In this document: piece by piece, positions 7,906 through 15,945 of the stretch | How the letters are laid out: each line of letters begins with the position of its first letter | How positions within the stretch are numbered: the first letter of the stretch is position 1 | DNA from: Anaerolineae bacterium | GTDB taxonomy: Bacteria; Chloroflexota; Anaerolineae; UBA4142; SHND01 | Length of the DNA: 41,052 nt | NCBI GenBank assembly: GCA_020851635.1 | Contig: JADZCJ010000013.1 | Coordinates: forward strand, 1-41,052 | Direction of reading: 5' to 3' | Translations under genes and position numbers: made by a program | The notes under the pieces: generated by a model | What the model was told of the DNA's origin: nothing | Databases searched by the model: none | The model's input: the letters and a program-made list of their open reading frames with translations, nothing else

Positions 7906-8520
7906 ATGCTCCTTTGGCTCATCGCGTTCGGTTATCTCATCGGTTCGGTCCCCGTCGCCTGGCTGCTGACGCGGTTGGTGAGTGGGCAGGATTTGCGCGA
8001 TCTGGGGTCGGGGAATGTTGGAGTATTGAATACGGCGCTGTCGGTCCATCGGTGGACGGCGGCGCTTGTTTTTTTGCTCGAGGCGGCAAAAGGCGTCGCG
8101 GCGGCGCTTGTCCCGCGCGCGCTGGGAGCGAGCGATTTTGAGATTGGCTGTACGGTGATAGCTGCCTTTGCCGGGACGCGGTGGAGCGTTTGGCTCGGTT
8201 GGCGCGGGGGACGGGGAAACACGCTTGGGGCGGCGGCGTTGGCGGTCTATTCGCCGCTCTCGCTTGTCATCGTGACGCTGATTTATCTCGGCGCGCGGAT
8301 GATCACCCGCAGCAATTTTCTTGCCATGCGCGTCGCGCTGCTGTTTTTGCCGATTGTAATGGGTCTGGTGATGCAAATGTGGGCGGCGGCGCTGTTTGGC
8401 GCGATCTTTGCGCTCTTGTTCTTGACGTCACACAACCCTGAAACGGACGATCATTTGCTGCTGAAATCGCGCTTTCCGACATTGTGGGCGTTTCTGACTG
8501 CGCCGCCACGCAGAAAATAA
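7906..8520 (+). CDS. Divergent PlsY-like glycerol-3-phosphate acyltransferase
   Basis: PlsY enzymes move the acyl group of acyl-phosphate to glycerol-3-phosphate in the first step of phospholipid synthesis. This 204-residue membrane protein has PlsY size and topology, with about five to six membrane segments. It keeps the opening YLIGSVPVAW, motif 1 (LRDLGSGNVG) and a modified motif 2 (GWRGGRG where FKGGKG is typical). The histidine usually found in GHxxPVF before motif 2 is absent (GTRWSVWLG), Asp is replaced by Glu in LLEAAKG, and the usual C-terminal HRxNI segment reads TSHNPETDD. It may be a paralog with altered substrate or a weak enzyme. ATG 7906 is chosen because the conserved N-terminus starts there. 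A terminator follows at 8554. Confidence 0.75.
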   Translation: MLLWLIAFGYLIGSVPVAWLLTRLVSGQDLRDLGSGNVGVLNTALSVHRWTAALVFLLEAAKGVAAALVPRALGASDFEIGCTVIAAFAGTRWSVWLGWRGGRGNTLGAAALAVYSPLSLVIVTLIYLGARMITRSNFLAMRVALLFLPIVMGLVMQMWAAALFGAIFALLFLTSHNPETDDHLLLKSRFPTLWAFLTAPPRRK

Positions 8521-8553
8521 GGTCAATTGCTGCCAATTCTATGTCTGTTCCCA

Positions 8554-8579
8554 CCGCACACTTGATGTGCGGTTTTTTT
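8554..8579 (+). terminator. Rho-independent terminator after the PlsY-like gene
   Basis: CCGCACA (8554-8560) pairs perfectly with TGTGCGG (8566-8572) around the loop CTTGA and is followed by seven T (8573-8579). Confidence 0.85.
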
Positions 8580-8684
8580 GTGCCATTGAAGCAATTTCAT
8601 CAAAATTTTCCGGAATGGCGGAATTTGGCGGCTGTGAGTGTGCCATTGGCAGTGCAAACGAGGTGAAATTATGACGTCTCATGA

Positions 8685-9023
8685 CAGAAATTTGCTTCAG
8701 AGAAACTGCCGGGCGTTCGCTTGATCTTTTATGACCCCAACTTTGGGATTCGCTTTGACGAGACGCTCGACAATTTTGAAACCATCGAGCCCGCGCGCCG
8801 CAGTCCGTATGCGATTGAAAGCTCCTTGACAAACGTGCGCACAGCAGAGCAGCTCCAGCGTCTGCGCGAGACCAACTGTATTGCCGTCGCGCCGGAGATC
8901 GAATCGTGGTCAGACTATTCGAACAAGGCGGGGGTGGGCAAAGCTGCGGCGCGGGAAAAAATGGAGCGCATCGTCGGACAATTTGTATCGCTTTTGACAT
9001 TTCCGGATCTGATTGTGAGGTAA
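8685..9023 (+). pseudogene. Remnant of a radical SAM protein gene
   Basis: The plus-strand frame from 8685 to the stop at 9021-9023 encodes about 112 residues that resemble the middle part of a B12-binding-type radical SAM protein. It reads KLPGVRLIFYDPNFGIRFDE, then IESSLT, then APEIESWSDYSNKAGVGKAA. The family's CxxxCxxC cluster motif should lie upstream, but a stop at 8682-8684 and a terminator hairpin precede this stretch, and the C-terminal half is missing. No start codon with a ribosome binding site is present; the only candidate is a TTG at 8721. I read it as a decayed internal fragment. The alternative is a small new gene made from such a fragment. Confidence 0.6.
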
Positions 9024-9087
9024 AATCCCCCTATCGGGGAGCGGCGAAACATCTCTCCCGCATTAGAAAGAGCGGCAGGACATTACG

Positions 9088-10950
9088 ATGCTGACACTCA
9101 GTTCCCTTACGACGACTGTCAGTCTGATCGCGCTGGCGATCTCGCTTTGGCTGGGGCTGTATGTGACGACACGCAGTCGCACGAGCGTGACGGCGTGGCT
9201 CGCCGCCTGTACGCTCTGGGTGCTCGCCGCGTATTTTTTTCAGAGCGCGCTCGCGCTCAACATGCCAGAGAGTCCGTTCACCTGGATGCGGGCGCTCATT
9301 GTTTTTATCGTCCCGCTGTGGATTCACCTGACCTTTTTGCTGCTACCCTCGAACTTTCGCGCCAACTGGATGCGGTGGGGTATTGTGCCGCTCGGCTATC
9401 TGCTCGCGACTGTGATTGCGTCGCTTGGCATCTTTACCGATCTGCTGTTTGGCGCGCAGGTCGCGGACCCACTCTATACCAACACCCGCGTCTCCGGTCC
9501 CGCCTATTATTTGATATTGCCGCTGCTGGTATTGGGTTTTGGGATTTCGCTGTGGAATTTGTGGCACGCCCGCAAGGCAAATCTGAATCCCAATCTGGAG
9601 GGACAATTCAATGCGCTGATCGCCGCGACGCTGCTTGAGGCGCTCGCCGGCGCGATCGTGGCATTCGGAACGCTCATTGTGTTGGGTATTCCGTTTCTCA
9701 TTCCCGATATCGGATATTTTGCCGGGGTGTTTCTGTTTGGTTATACCGTGGCGCGCTATAACGCGACGCTCGAAGGGCGACCGATTGACCGAGATTTTTT
9801 GTATACGCTGCTTGTCGTAGGGTCGCTGACCGTGTTTTATTGTTTGGTCGTTTGGGGATTCTATCTGGCGGGACAGGTCCCCTTTCTGGTGCTCGCGTTG
9901 ACGGTGGTCGGCACCGTGATGGCAAATTCGCTGTTTGACCGTCTGAGGTTGACACTGGACCGTGTGTTTTACCAAAGGCAGTTTCAACGCCTACGCTCGA
10001 ACTTGCGCGGGCTGGCGCGGGAAGCAGGGGCGGGGCAGACGCTCAACGAACGGCTCAATACGATTCTCAATTCCTTGTGCCGCGTGTTGCGCATCCGGCG
10101 CGGCTTTATTGCGGTGCGGCGCGGCGATCAATTCGTTGTGGAAGCGACGCATGACGCGCACGCGTTTGCCCAGACCTTTCCCCAACAGACCCTCGCGGCG
10201 ACCGAGATCATTGGACTGGTCCTGCCCGCGCGCAAGAATCTGCAAGACATGAAGCTTTTGATTCCGTTGTTTGCCGACGGCACACAGATTGGCGCGATCG
10301 TGCTGGGAGAGCGCGAAAGCGCGACACCCTACAACGAGGCGGACCTGGAGTTGTTGGAAGATCTGGGCGACCAGGTGGCTCGTGTGATTCATGGCGTCGC
10401 GGCGCAAGAAGAAAATGCGGCGCGCTTGAACGAGCTGGTGCAGGACTTTCGAACGCGGGAACGGACACTGCAGTTGCAAGTGGACCGCATGTTGGCGGAG
10501 CGGGCGATGCCGCAGCCGACACGGGCTGAGGGATGGGACGAGGAAAAACTGGTGCCGCTGGTCGAGGATGCCCTGCGCAACTTGCATGATTTGCCATATC
10601 TGGGCGAGCACGAATTAGCGCAGCTGCGCGTGGTGCAGACGCGAGTGCAACAGAGGCGAGACGGCTCGCCGGTCACGTTTCTGGATCGGGGGAAAGCGCT
10701 GGGTGAAACCTTGACGGAAGCGGTGAGCGAGCTGCGTCCCGATACACCCTTGCCGAAAGGGTTGCAGGTGCCGCCGCGCGAATGGCACCTCTATATCATC
10801 TTGCACGATTCGTATGTCGAGGGTGAAACGAACCGAGATATTATGTCCAAGCTGTATATCAGTGAGGGCACGTTTAACCGGACGCGCCGCCGCGCTCTGC
10901 GTGCCGTCGCCAAGTCGCTCGCCGAGCTGGAGGCGAATCTGACGACATAG
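9088..10950 (+). CDS. Multi-pass membrane sensor with GAF domain and C-terminal HTH-like domain
   Basis: This 620-residue protein is a probable membrane-bound signal receptor. About nine hydrophobic segments fill residues 5-295, resembling the 7TM input modules of some histidine kinases. A GAF-like domain follows at about 310-450 (LNTILNSLCRVLRIRRGFIAV; LLIPLFADGTQIGAIVLGER), then a coiled coil at about 450-490. The C-terminal ~120 residues end in a helix-turn-helix-like segment (TNRDIMSKLYISEGTFNRTR followed by Arg-rich RRALRAVAKSL). There is no phospho-accepting His box or HATPase domain, so it is not a complete histidine kinase. It may act as a one-component regulator that binds DNA from the membrane. 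AGGA eight bases before ATG 9088 supports the start. The DNA-binding role is inferred. Confidence 0.75.
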   Translation: MLTLSSLTTTVSLIALAISLWLGLYVTTRSRTSVTAWLAACTLWVLAAYFFQSALALNMPESPFTWMRALIVFIVPLWIHLTFLLLPSNFRANWMRWGIVPLGYLLATVIASLGIFTDLLFGAQVADPLYTNTRVSGPAYYLILPLLVLGFGISLWNLWHARKANLNPNLEGQFNALIAATLLEALAGAIVAFGTLIVLGIPFLIPDIGYFAGVFLFGYTVARYNATLEGRPIDRDFLYTLLVVGSLTVFYCLVVWGFYLAGQVPFLVLALTVVGTVMANSLFDRLRLTLDRVFYQRQFQRLRSNLRGLAREAGAGQTLNERLNTILNSLCRVLRIRRGFIAVRRGDQFVVEATHDAHAFAQTFPQQTLAATEIIGLVLPARKNLQDMKLLIPLFADGTQIGAIVLGERESATPYNEADLELLEDLGDQVARVIHGVAAQEENAARLNELVQDFRTRERTLQLQVDRMLAERAMPQPTRAEGWDEEKLVPLVEDALRNLHDLPYLGEHELAQLRVVQTRVQQRRDGSPVTFLDRGKALGETLTEAVSELRPDTPLPKGLQVPPREWHLYIILHDSYVEGETNRDIMSKLYISEGTFNRTRRRALRAVAKSLAELEANLTT

Positions 10951-11037
10951 TGAATAGCGGTTGGCATCTTTGCACTCGAAAATTTGATTGTTTCCGCGAA
11001 ATCCGTGCTCCACAGGTTACGGCAATCGAACGTGGGT

Positions 11038-11043
11038 TATAAT
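11038..11043 (+). promoter_or_regulatory. -10 box placed for a leaderless transcript
   Basis: A perfect TATAAT ends eight bases before the ATG at 11052, so transcription would start at or next to the start codon. No clear -35 box is visible, and no Shine-Dalgarno sequence would fit in the leader. Confidence 0.5.
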
Positions 11044-11051
11044 CACCCTCG

Positions 11052-12443
11052 ATGAAATTCACGTTCGCCTTGCTCTCTTTTCTACTCTTGCTGACCGCCT
11101 GCTCTGTATTCGCTCCCACACCGACCCCCACCCCCGTTCCCACCTCGACCCCGATTCCTTCAACGCGCGTGCCCGCGCTCGCGGCGCACATTCTGCCTGA
11201 CGCCGAAAAATCGTATAGACAGGTTTCGGGTCGCGCTCCTTTTACTGTCACATTCTCTACCGAGGTCACGGGTGGGACGCCGCCGTATGCGTACGAGTGG
11301 GATTTTGACGGGGATAACGCCGTTGACAGCGCCGACGCCGCTCCGGCGCCCTTTGTCTTTCAAGACGCGCAGGCATATAACGCCGCGCTTGTTGTGACCG
11401 ACTCGGCGGGGCAGGATGTGCGCGTCGCCCGCCGTATCGTCGCGTTTGACGCGCCGCAAATGCCCGATTGGAAATATGGGGTTACCGCGCATTTGGAACG
11501 ACGGCGGTCGCCGTATTATCCGACGCTCGACGATGTGGAACGCGCCGCGCAGTTGATGCAAGAAGCGGGGATTCAAGCGGTGCGGATGGATTTTAACTGG
11601 GATATGTTGAATCCCACGCCTGACGAATGGAGATTCGAGGACTATGATCGTGTGGTCGAGATTGTGCGGGCGCACGATCTGGAAATGATGGGGATCATTG
11701 ATTACGTCAGCTGGTGGGCGTCGTCGGCGCAGGAATCGAGCGACTGGCGCGTGCGGTTGTATTCCGAACCGTTGCATAATTTTGACTATGCGCGCTATAC
11801 ATACGCGGTTGTGGACCATTTCAAGGATGAGGTGCGCGTCTGGCAGTTGTGGAACGAGCCAAACACGGCGAGCTTTTGGAAACCCGAGCCAAACCCGGCG
11901 CGGTATGTCGCTCTGATACAGGAAGCGTATCTCGCCGCCAAGTATGCAGACCCCAACGCGGTCGTGATCATGGGGGGAATGAGCAGCAACGGGGTCGAAG
12001 GGAATGACGATTCCGGGCTTGCGAGTAATTTTATCGAGCGCGTGTACGAGGCGGGGGCGCGCGGCTATTTTGACGCTATCGCCATCCATCCTTATATGCT
12101 GCCGAATGGGGGGATCGAGACCCTGCGGACCAAGATCGCGGCGACACGCGCCGTAATGACCAAGTTTGACGACGAGGGTGTGCCGCTGTGGCTGACAGAG
12201 TTGGGTGTGCCCACCGACGCGCCCTGGTGGCAGACGGCGCCGATACAGACAGAAGGGGACGCGGCGAAATGGCTCGAGCTGGTGTATACGCAATTGTGGG
12301 ACCTGACGCCGACAATCTTTTGGTATCAACTGCAGGACCGCAACGCGGGGAATGACCCCAAAGGACATTTTGGGATTGTGCGCGCCGACTATGCGCTCAA
12401 ACCCGCATATGAGGTGTTGCGGCAGCTCATTCGGGGGGAATGA
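11052..12443 (+). CDS. Lipoprotein with PKD domain and clan GH-A glycosidase domain
   Basis: The 463-residue protein is exported, lipid-anchored and probably cleaves glycans outside the cell. The signal peptide ends in the lipobox LTAC (Cys near residue 17). A short Pro/Thr spacer is followed by a PKD-like beta domain at about 55-140 (PPYAYEWDFDGDNAVDS). The remainder is a TIM-barrel hydrolase resembling GH39/GH5 enzymes. It has VRMDFNWDMLNP on an early strand, WQLWNEPN with the likely acid/base Glu, and PLWLTELGVP with the likely nucleophile Glu. The substrate cannot be read from sequence. It follows the sensor gene by about 100 bases and has its own -10 box. Confidence 0.85.
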   Translation: MKFTFALLSFLLLLTACSVFAPTPTPTPVPTSTPIPSTRVPALAAHILPDAEKSYRQVSGRAPFTVTFSTEVTGGTPPYAYEWDFDGDNAVDSADAAPAPFVFQDAQAYNAALVVTDSAGQDVRVARRIVAFDAPQMPDWKYGVTAHLERRRSPYYPTLDDVERAAQLMQEAGIQAVRMDFNWDMLNPTPDEWRFEDYDRVVEIVRAHDLEMMGIIDYVSWWASSAQESSDWRVRLYSEPLHNFDYARYTYAVVDHFKDEVRVWQLWNEPNTASFWKPEPNPARYVALIQEAYLAAKYADPNAVVIMGGMSSNGVEGNDDSGLASNFIERVYEAGARGYFDAIAIHPYMLPNGGIETLRTKIAATRAVMTKFDDEGVPLWLTELGVPTDAPWWQTAPIQTEGDAAKWLELVYTQLWDLTPTIFWYQLQDRNAGNDPKGHFGIVRADYALKPAYEVLRQLIRGE

Positions 12444-12458
12444 GAAAAGGGCAAGGGG

Positions 12459-12548
12459 GCAAATCGGAGATTTGCGGCCCCGCGGTCCTGGGGGAGGGGG
12501 CAAATCAGAGATTTGCGGTCCCAGGGAGGGGTCAAGTCGGAGATTTGC
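12459..12548 (+). repeat. Three tandem-spaced copies of a 17-base hairpin repeat
   Basis: Copies lie at 12459-12475 (GCAAATCGGAGATTTGC), 12500-12516 (one base different) and 12532-12548 (left arm degraded to TCAAGTC). Each is followed by CGG(C/T)CC, and G-rich tracts separate them. The first two are inverted repeats with 7-base arms (GCAAATC/GATTTGC). They resemble REP-type intergenic elements. They sit between a gene end and a promoter, so the first two could also act as weak terminator or processing hairpins. Confidence 0.75.
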
Positions 12549-12569
12549 GGTCCCGGGTTTGTGCCCCCA

Positions 12570-12598
12570 TTGACGCCCCCCCTAATTCGAATTACACT
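12570..12598 (+). promoter_or_regulatory. Promoter of the ATP-grasp gene cluster
   Basis: The -35 box TTGACG (12570-12575), a 17-base spacer and the -10 box TACACT (12593-12598) match sigma-70 promoters at five and four of six positions. The -10 box ends eight bases before ATG 12607, which predicts a leaderless or nearly leaderless mRNA. Confidence 0.55.
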
Positions 12599-12606
12599 CG
12601 CTCTTG

Positions 12607-14094
12607 ATGAGCAGCCGCCCAAATTCACCCTTTAGCCCCGATGAATATGGTCTGCGTGGTGTCTCGCTGGACCTGTATCTGCGACAGATTTTTGCCGCGC
12701 TGCCCGCGGAGGAGGTGCGCGCGCTGAGCCGGGCGGTGCATGACGAATCCAAACGGCGAGAGCTGGTCTATTATCACGACGGCAATATTGAAGTGATCAA
12801 TGTGCTCCTGCGCCCCGTCGCCGTTTTTTCGGAGCAGTTGAATTATCTGCATTACGTGTCTCAGACGCTGCTGGGCGCGCTCAAGCGGATGCCGGAGCTG
12901 TATCTCAAAGATTTCCAAGTCCGCCGGATTGTGCCTCTGGAAGAGGGCGAAGCCAAATGGTTGTGGGATACGTGGGGCGCGAGTCACAATCAGTTTCACA
13001 CCGTCTTTGGACGGTTGGATGCAATCGCCGATTTTACGGCCGCATTCGCCAAGGATTCGCTATCGTTCATCGAGCCGAACCTGGTGGGGGCAGGGGGGAT
13101 TCATCTCATCCCCGCCTCTGAAGACACCATTCTGGGCACTGTCGTGCCAATGATGGAGCGGGCTGCGCCCGATTTGGAACTGCACAAGACGGATGACCTG
13201 CGGGAAACGTTTATGCAGGAAATTATGGACCATGCCGAGGCGACGGGGCGCAGTGGGCGCGCGATTTGTTTTATTGACCCCAAGTATGAAGGTGATGGTC
13301 CGAATGAACAAGAGTCCCTGATGCATTTCTATCGCGGGCGCGGCATCGAGGTCTATCACGCCGATCCCGAAGAGTTGTATATTCGCAACAATGAGGTCTA
13401 TTACGAAAACCACTTGATTGACGTCGCCTATCGCGATTATGAAGTGCGCGAGCTGGCAGAGATGGAACAGGACGGGATGAATGTGCGCCCGATGAAGCAT
13501 CTCTTTCGACAGAATCAAATGGTGAGTTCGATGGCGGGCGAATTCGACCACAAGTCGTGCTTTGAAATTTTCACCGACCCGCAGTACTCGCAGCACTTTA
13601 CGATGGACGAACGGAACATGTTTCGACGCCATGTGTTGTGGACGCGTGTGCTGCGCGATACTCGAACTACCGACCCTATGGGCGAGCTTGCAGGACTGTT
13701 GGAATTTACGCGCGAGAACCGCGAGTTTTTGGTGATCAAGCCAAACCGATCATACGGCGGTGAGGATGTGTTGATCGGTCCATCCATCACGCAGGGCGAT
13801 TGGGAGGCGGCGATAGAACGCGCGGTAGGCGAGCCGGGCGCGTGGGTTGTCCAGCGACTGGCGCGCATTCCGGTGTACGAATTTCCGGTGCTGGCGATGG
13901 ATGGGACGGTGCAAACGACGCCCTTTTATGTGGTGTATGGACTGGCACCCACCAAATATGGACTGGCGATTCTGGGGCGCGCATCACAAAAACAGGTAGT
14001 AAATGTGGCGCAGCGCGGGGGCATGGTGGCGGTGCTGGTCGGACAACACAAACATCAAATTCCCGCGCCACAAATGCCCAAAGACAATTCATGA
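12607..14094 (+). CDS. ATP-grasp ligase-like protein
   Basis: The 495-residue protein looks like an ATP-grasp enzyme, a fold that forms amide bonds through an acyl-phosphate. The C-terminal half holds the recognisable nucleotide-binding part: EFLVIKPNRSYGGEDVLIGP with the ATP-binding Lys and Gly-rich loop, then WVVQRLARIPVYEFPVL. The N-terminal half holds FIEPNLVGAGGIHLIP and ICFIDPKYEGDGPNEQE, followed by an acidic stretch. The order resembles circularly permuted ATP-grasp proteins of the glutathionylspermidine synthase type, but I cannot name the family or substrate. ATG 12607 is preferred to the adjacent TTG 12604. The stop overlaps the next start (ATGA), so the two proteins are probably made together. 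Confidence 0.7.
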   Translation: MSSRPNSPFSPDEYGLRGVSLDLYLRQIFAALPAEEVRALSRAVHDESKRRELVYYHDGNIEVINVLLRPVAVFSEQLNYLHYVSQTLLGALKRMPELYLKDFQVRRIVPLEEGEAKWLWDTWGASHNQFHTVFGRLDAIADFTAAFAKDSLSFIEPNLVGAGGIHLIPASEDTILGTVVPMMERAAPDLELHKTDDLRETFMQEIMDHAEATGRSGRAICFIDPKYEGDGPNEQESLMHFYRGRGIEVYHADPEELYIRNNEVYYENHLIDVAYRDYEVRELAEMEQDGMNVRPMKHLFRQNQMVSSMAGEFDHKSCFEIFTDPQYSQHFTMDERNMFRRHVLWTRVLRDTRTTDPMGELAGLLEFTRENREFLVIKPNRSYGGEDVLIGPSITQGDWEAAIERAVGEPGAWVVQRLARIPVYEFPVLAMDGTVQTTPFYVVYGLAPTKYGLAILGRASQKQVVNVAQRGGMVAVLVGQHKHQIPAPQMPKDNS

Positions 14095-14414
14095 AACGAC
14101 ACGCATTGATAATCATTGGTCAGCTCAGACCGCAGTGGGCAGAGTTGACCGAAGAAGAACAGGCGGGATTTGCGGCGCGGGTCCGTCGCGCGGCGAGCGC
14201 GGCGGGGGTCACGGCGGCGCTGGGATATACTCTCACCACCAAAGGTTCCTTTATGGAAATCTGGGAGGCGGAAGACAAAGCCACGCTGGAAGCTTTCAAG
14301 CACAAATTGGACGCGCTGGGATATAAAAAGTATTATAAAGAGGTGTTGATGTTGGGCGAACGCGAGGCCGAATGGGTTGCTCCCGCGCTACAAGAGAAAC
14401 GCGCCGACAGTTAA
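14091..14414 (+). CDS. Small protein coupled to the ATP-grasp gene, function unknown
   Basis: The 107-residue product begins at ATG 14091 inside the ATGA overlap with the ATP-grasp gene, a strong sign of coupled translation. The N-terminal strand KRHALIIIGQL, two amphipathic helices and a second strand pair (GSFMEIWEA, YYKEVLMLGERE) suggest a compact alpha/beta, ferredoxin-like fold of the dimeric barrel kind. No catalytic motif is evident. A longer reading in the same frame starts at 13800, but that part only shadows the ATP-grasp gene. It may be an accessory subunit or substrate-handling partner of the ATP-grasp protein; that is inference. Confidence 0.75.
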   Translation: MKRHALIIIGQLRPQWAELTEEEQAGFAARVRRAASAAGVTAALGYTLTTKGSFMEIWEAEDKATLEAFKHKLDALGYKKYYKEVLMLGEREAEWVAPALQEKRADS

Positions 14415-14445
14415 GAGGAGGTGCCGCCCGAACATTATCTGCAAA

Positions 14446-15945
14446 ATGACCGTCCAGACTCGTCCCATCCCCACCTCTTCCAATTTGCCGCTTGCCCTCG
14501 CCCCGCGTTGGATTGCCCTCGGTCTTGCTCTGATTGTTCTGTTGACCCGTATTCCGCTGCGTGCCCGATTCCTATATCATTGGGATTCGGTGAATTATGC
14601 GCTGGCGATGGAAAAGTTCAATATCCTGGCGCATCATCCGCATCCTCCCGGATATGTTCTGTATGTGGCGCTTGGGCAGTTGGCGCTCTTGATTACCGCC
14701 GACGCCAACGCGGCATTTGTGTGGGTCAGCGTGATTGCCAGCGCGATCGCGGCGCCGTTGATTTACCTGCTGGCGCGGGACATGTATGGTGCGCGCGTCG
14801 GGCTTTGGGCAGGGCTGTTTTTGTTGACGAGTCCGCTCTTTTGGTTCTATGGAGAGGTAGCTCTGCCATACACGCCCGACATTGCGATTGCACTGGGGAT
14901 CGCGTGGGCATGTTATCGGACAATCAGGGGACAGAAAAATGCGATGTGGGTGGCGGCGGCGTTGATGGGTCTGGTTGGTGGAGTGCGACCCCAAACGACC
15001 GTCATCCTCTTTCCGCTATGGGTGTATGCGGTGTACAAGCAAGGTTGGGTGCGCGTTCTGCTCGGGCTGGTTGTGATGGGGCTGGGCGCGCTTGTCTGGC
15101 TGGTCCCGCTGGCGCTGCTGCATGGAGGACCGGCGAGGTATTTCAGCATTTTGGCCTCCTATTCTGCGAACCTGGGCAGTTATTCGCCGCTTCAATCCCT
15201 CGAGAGCTTTGGCAGCAACCTTGTCCGCGTGGTCGCGTACCTCTTGTATGGCTTGACTTTGGGTCTGCCTGTGTTGCTCTATGTGGGGCTGCGACGTATC
15301 TCTGAATGGCAGAGATGGATTTCGGACGAGCGGGTGCGGGTGCTGCTGCTGTGGTTGATTCCCGCACTCGGATTCTATACGCTGGTCCACCTGCAGCAGC
15401 CCGGACACCTGATGATCGTGATGCCGCCGCTGATAATTTTGCTCGCGCAGACAGTGGCGAGTCAAAGAGCCAGGGTAGAGCGTATGCTGGGCGGAGCAAT
15501 CATTGTGACAGGCGTCTTGTTTTTTCTCATGGCGCCCGCGCGTCTCATGTCGCTCCCCGAGAGTGTGCTGATAACACCCACCTGGCAGGCACTGCACACG
15601 CGCGACACATTTCTCGCCGAAAGCATCGAGACCATGCGCCGCGAATTTGACCCGCAAACTACCGCACTGTTGGGCGTTTCGCAGGCATATCATCAGCCCG
15701 AGTTTTATCTGCGCGAATACAGGAGTTTTACCGAACAAGCGGCGGACGCCAAGAAACGGATTTTTGTGCCGCGGCGGTTTCGAAAGCTGGTCCTCTTTGG
15801 CGACCCCAACGAAGGAGACTGGCAGCCCGCCGCCAATCTGCAATTTGTGCCGATGGAGCACAGCCGATTGTATTATTTGGAGGCGCAGGATGGCGAACAA
15901 ATCTATATTGACCGGCAGGGCGTCGGGGTGGTCCGCGTGCCATGA
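14446..15945 (+). CDS. GT39-like multi-pass membrane glycosyltransferase
   Basis: This 499-residue protein has about ten or more hydrophobic segments and the early luminal acidic motif typical of GT-C enzymes (FLYHWDSVNYALAMEKF), so it probably transfers a sugar from a lipid-linked donor outside the membrane. A HPHPPGY motif follows, then LARDMYGARVGLWAGLFLLTSP, as in many GT39-like proteins. The soluble C-terminus covers about 400-499. ATG 14446 is chosen because MTVQTRP starts just before the first membrane segment. A strong AGGAGG lies further upstream (14415-14420), so a non-ATG start closer to it is possible. It overlaps the methyltransferase gene by 4 bases. Confidence 0.8.
   Translation: MTVQTRPIPTSSNLPLALAPRWIALGLALIVLLTRIPLRARFLYHWDSVNYALAMEKFNILAHHPHPPGYVLYVALGQLALLITADANAAFVWVSVIASAIAAPLIYLLARDMYGARVGLWAGLFLLTSPLFWFYGEVALPYTPDIAIALGIAWACYRTIRGQKNAMWVAAALMGLVGGVRPQTTVILFPLWVYAVYKQGWVRVLLGLVVMGLGALVWLVPLALLHGGPARYFSILASYSANLGSYSPLQSLESFGSNLVRVVAYLLYGLTLGLPVLLYVGLRRISEWQRWISDERVRVLLLWLIPALGFYTLVHLQQPGHLMIVMPPLIILLAQTVASQRARVERMLGGAIIVTGVLFFLMAPARLMSLPESVLITPTWQALHTRDTFLAESIETMRREFDPQTTALLGVSQAYHQPEFYLREYRSFTEQAADAKKRIFVPRRFRKLVLFGDPNEGDWQPAANLQFVPMEHSRLYYLEAQDGEQIYIDRQGVGVVRVP

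Noticed and set aside
8994-9026. Promoter-like pair TTGACA ... TAAAAT ahead of the GAF sensor gene
   Set aside because: The spacer is 21 bases, too long for a normal sigma-70 promoter, and the -35 box lies in the radical SAM remnant.
11160-12503. 447-codon minus-strand frame opposite the glycosidase lipoprotein
   Set aside because: No recognisable motif; the plus strand has a lipobox, PKD domain and catalytic glutamates.
12459-12548. CRISPR array
   Set aside because: Only three 17-base units with short, G-rich, unequal spacers, one unit degraded, and no cas gene anywhere in the window.
13800-14090. Longer start for the 107-residue protein
   Set aside because: The extra 97 codons lie inside the ATP-grasp gene in another frame and have shadow-like composition, whereas the ATG at 14091 sits in a typical ATGA overlap.
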